From: Winkia neuii
GTDB taxonomy: Bacteria > Actinomycetota > Actinomycetes > Actinomycetales > Actinomycetaceae
Assembly (NCBI RefSeq): GCF_029011175.1
Contig: NZ_CP118946.1
Coordinates: forward strand, 2,104,680 to 2,168,679
Direction: 5' to 3'
Length of the DNA stretch: 64,000 nucleotides
Shown: one piece after another, positions 63,095-64,000 of the stretch
Position numbering within the stretch: position 1 is the stretch's first letter
Layout of the letters: the number at the start of each line of letters is the position of its first letter
Position numbers and translations under genes: made by a program
The notes under the pieces: model-generated
Told to the model about the DNA's origin: nothing
The model's database searches: none
Seen by the model: only the letters and a program-made list of their open reading frames with translations

Positions 63095-63208
63095 AACGAG
63101 GCGGATGCACTAGCGCAGCAAAAGCCACGATGCGGCAAAAGGAAAATCGTTACATAACTGGAACTATTTTGCCAGCTTCTTGTTACCGGACTTTATGGAT
63201 GCTCCGCT

Positions 63209-63214
63209 AAAGTG
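63209..63214 (+). promoter_or_regulatory. -10 of leaderless promoter, YwiC-like gene
   Basis: TAAAGT, 7 bases before ATG 63222; no ribosome-binding site. Confidence 0.55.
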
Positions 63215-63221
63215 GACACGA

Positions 63222-64000
63222 TGACAGACAATCCGCAAGCCCCGAAGAGACGTTCACTTAGCGAACGGCAAGCAGAGCTGGGCAGCCACTCCAGCCGCGG
63301 AGTAGTCTCTCAAGAAAGCGCGATCAGTGGCGGAGGAGTAACCTCCACACCGTACACCGGACAGATCCCCAAAATTACCGACGAGTACATGAACCCTCAA
63401 GTAAAAGAGGGTTTAGGGGTTGCTACTACCGGCATGATGCGGGCTATCAAACCCACCACATCCGTGCCTGCCAAAGCACAAAAACCAACCCCGATTCCGG
63501 CCGCCCCAAAACGCGCTAATAGCACCCGGCAACTGCCTGCGGACCAGCTGGGCGAAAGCCGACTAAAACCGACGGGATGGCTACCTGACCATTACGCTGC
63601 CTTCTCGCTTGCACTAATCCCATTCGTAGTGGGCATGCTGCTAGCACAGCCCAGTTGGGAACACATTCCCCTATTGGCGCTGTGGATCGTGTCATTCATG
63701 TGCTTCAACGCGATCGGCCTGTGGCTGCGCTCCAATCTAGACCACAGCTACTGGGCGCCCGCCCGCACCTATTCAGCAATAAGCGCGGTACTTGCAGTAG
63801 TGAACCTGATCGTCAGCCCATACCTGACCGAATGGACGGTAGTCTTCCTTCCTTTTGCCGTCACAGCAGCATGGCAATGCTTCACCCACAATTGGCGCAC
63901 CCCTCTTACCAGGCTGTGCACCGTTTGCGCCTCCTCGCTAATGACATTGGTGGCCTATGACGTAGGCACCGGATTTTCCCGCCCAGAATGGGTGCCAGAC
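63222..64000 (+). CDS. YwiC-like membrane protein, 3' end outside window
   Basis: The open frame from ATG 63222 runs 259 codons to the window edge. Residues 1-115 are a polar, Ser/Pro-rich N-terminal extension. From about residue 118 the protein reads GWLPDHYAAFSLALIPFVVG, the start of a YwiC-like domain (the usual form is W-P-x-QHGAWAM). At least five membrane helices follow. The family is uncharacterised. The start has leaderless promoter spacing. Divergent from azlCD. Confidence 0.8.

Overview
The window looks like chromosomal DNA of a moderately GC-rich actinobacterium, most like the Actinomycetaceae (Actinomyces/Winkia type). The signs are a WhiB regulator, a Crp/GlxR-type regulator, an actinobacterial Tad pilus locus with a DUF4244 pilin, an LppM-type lipoprotein, an LPXTG-anchored surface protein, frequent GTG/TTG starts and many apparently leaderless mRNAs. 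The genus cannot be proved from the sequence alone.

Layout. 1-3.6 kb: nucleoside/deoxyribose salvage operon on the minus strand (deoD, MFS transporter, deoC, phospho-sugar mutase running off the left edge), every junction overlapping. 3.8-4.7 kb: LppM-like lipoprotein. 4.7-12 kb: a six-gene alpha-glucoside operon (binding protein, two permeases, GH13 glucosidase, LacI regulator, MFS) behind one promoter with a perfect 14-bp palindrome at the expected transcription start. 12-19.8 kb: YagU-like protein, HerA-like ATPase, small membrane proteins, a MetP/MetS-type sodium symporter pair and a GH31 glycosidase. 19.9-20.7 kb: a small unknown gene between two copies of a hairpin repeat. 20.9-25.1 kb: polar amino-acid ABC transporter plus a stand-alone class II glutamine amidotransferase. 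25.2-26.9 kb: a two-gene ABC exporter behind a symmetric four-box element. 26.9-29.9 kb: CYTH protein, rlmB, purA.

29.9-38.6 kb is an accessory island. It has an AT-rich pair of overlapping genes (secreted glycine-zipper protein and small membrane protein, possibly bacteriocin and immunity). Next comes a complete type I restriction-modification operon (hsdM-hsdS-rhuM-hsdR), preceded by a frameshifted HTH regulator and a 23-codon leader ORF. The heptamer GAGGGCG, abundant elsewhere, is almost absent from this island.

38.8-57.5 kb: AI-2E-type permease and PAP2 phosphatase, then a long block whose gene content and order match the Mycobacterium tuberculosis Rv3649-Rv3683 neighbourhood: DUF1998 helicase, Tad pilus genes, Ssd-like protein, EphE-like hydrolase, nth, crp, RidA with a hidden DUF4177 gene, whiB4-like, PBP1 and a metallophosphoesterase. 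57.5-64 kb: two tiny overlapping ORFs, a roughly 1200-residue LPXTG adhesin with seven helical repeats broken by one frameshift, tRNA-Pro(CGG), AzlCD, and the start of a YwiC-like membrane protein cut by the right edge.
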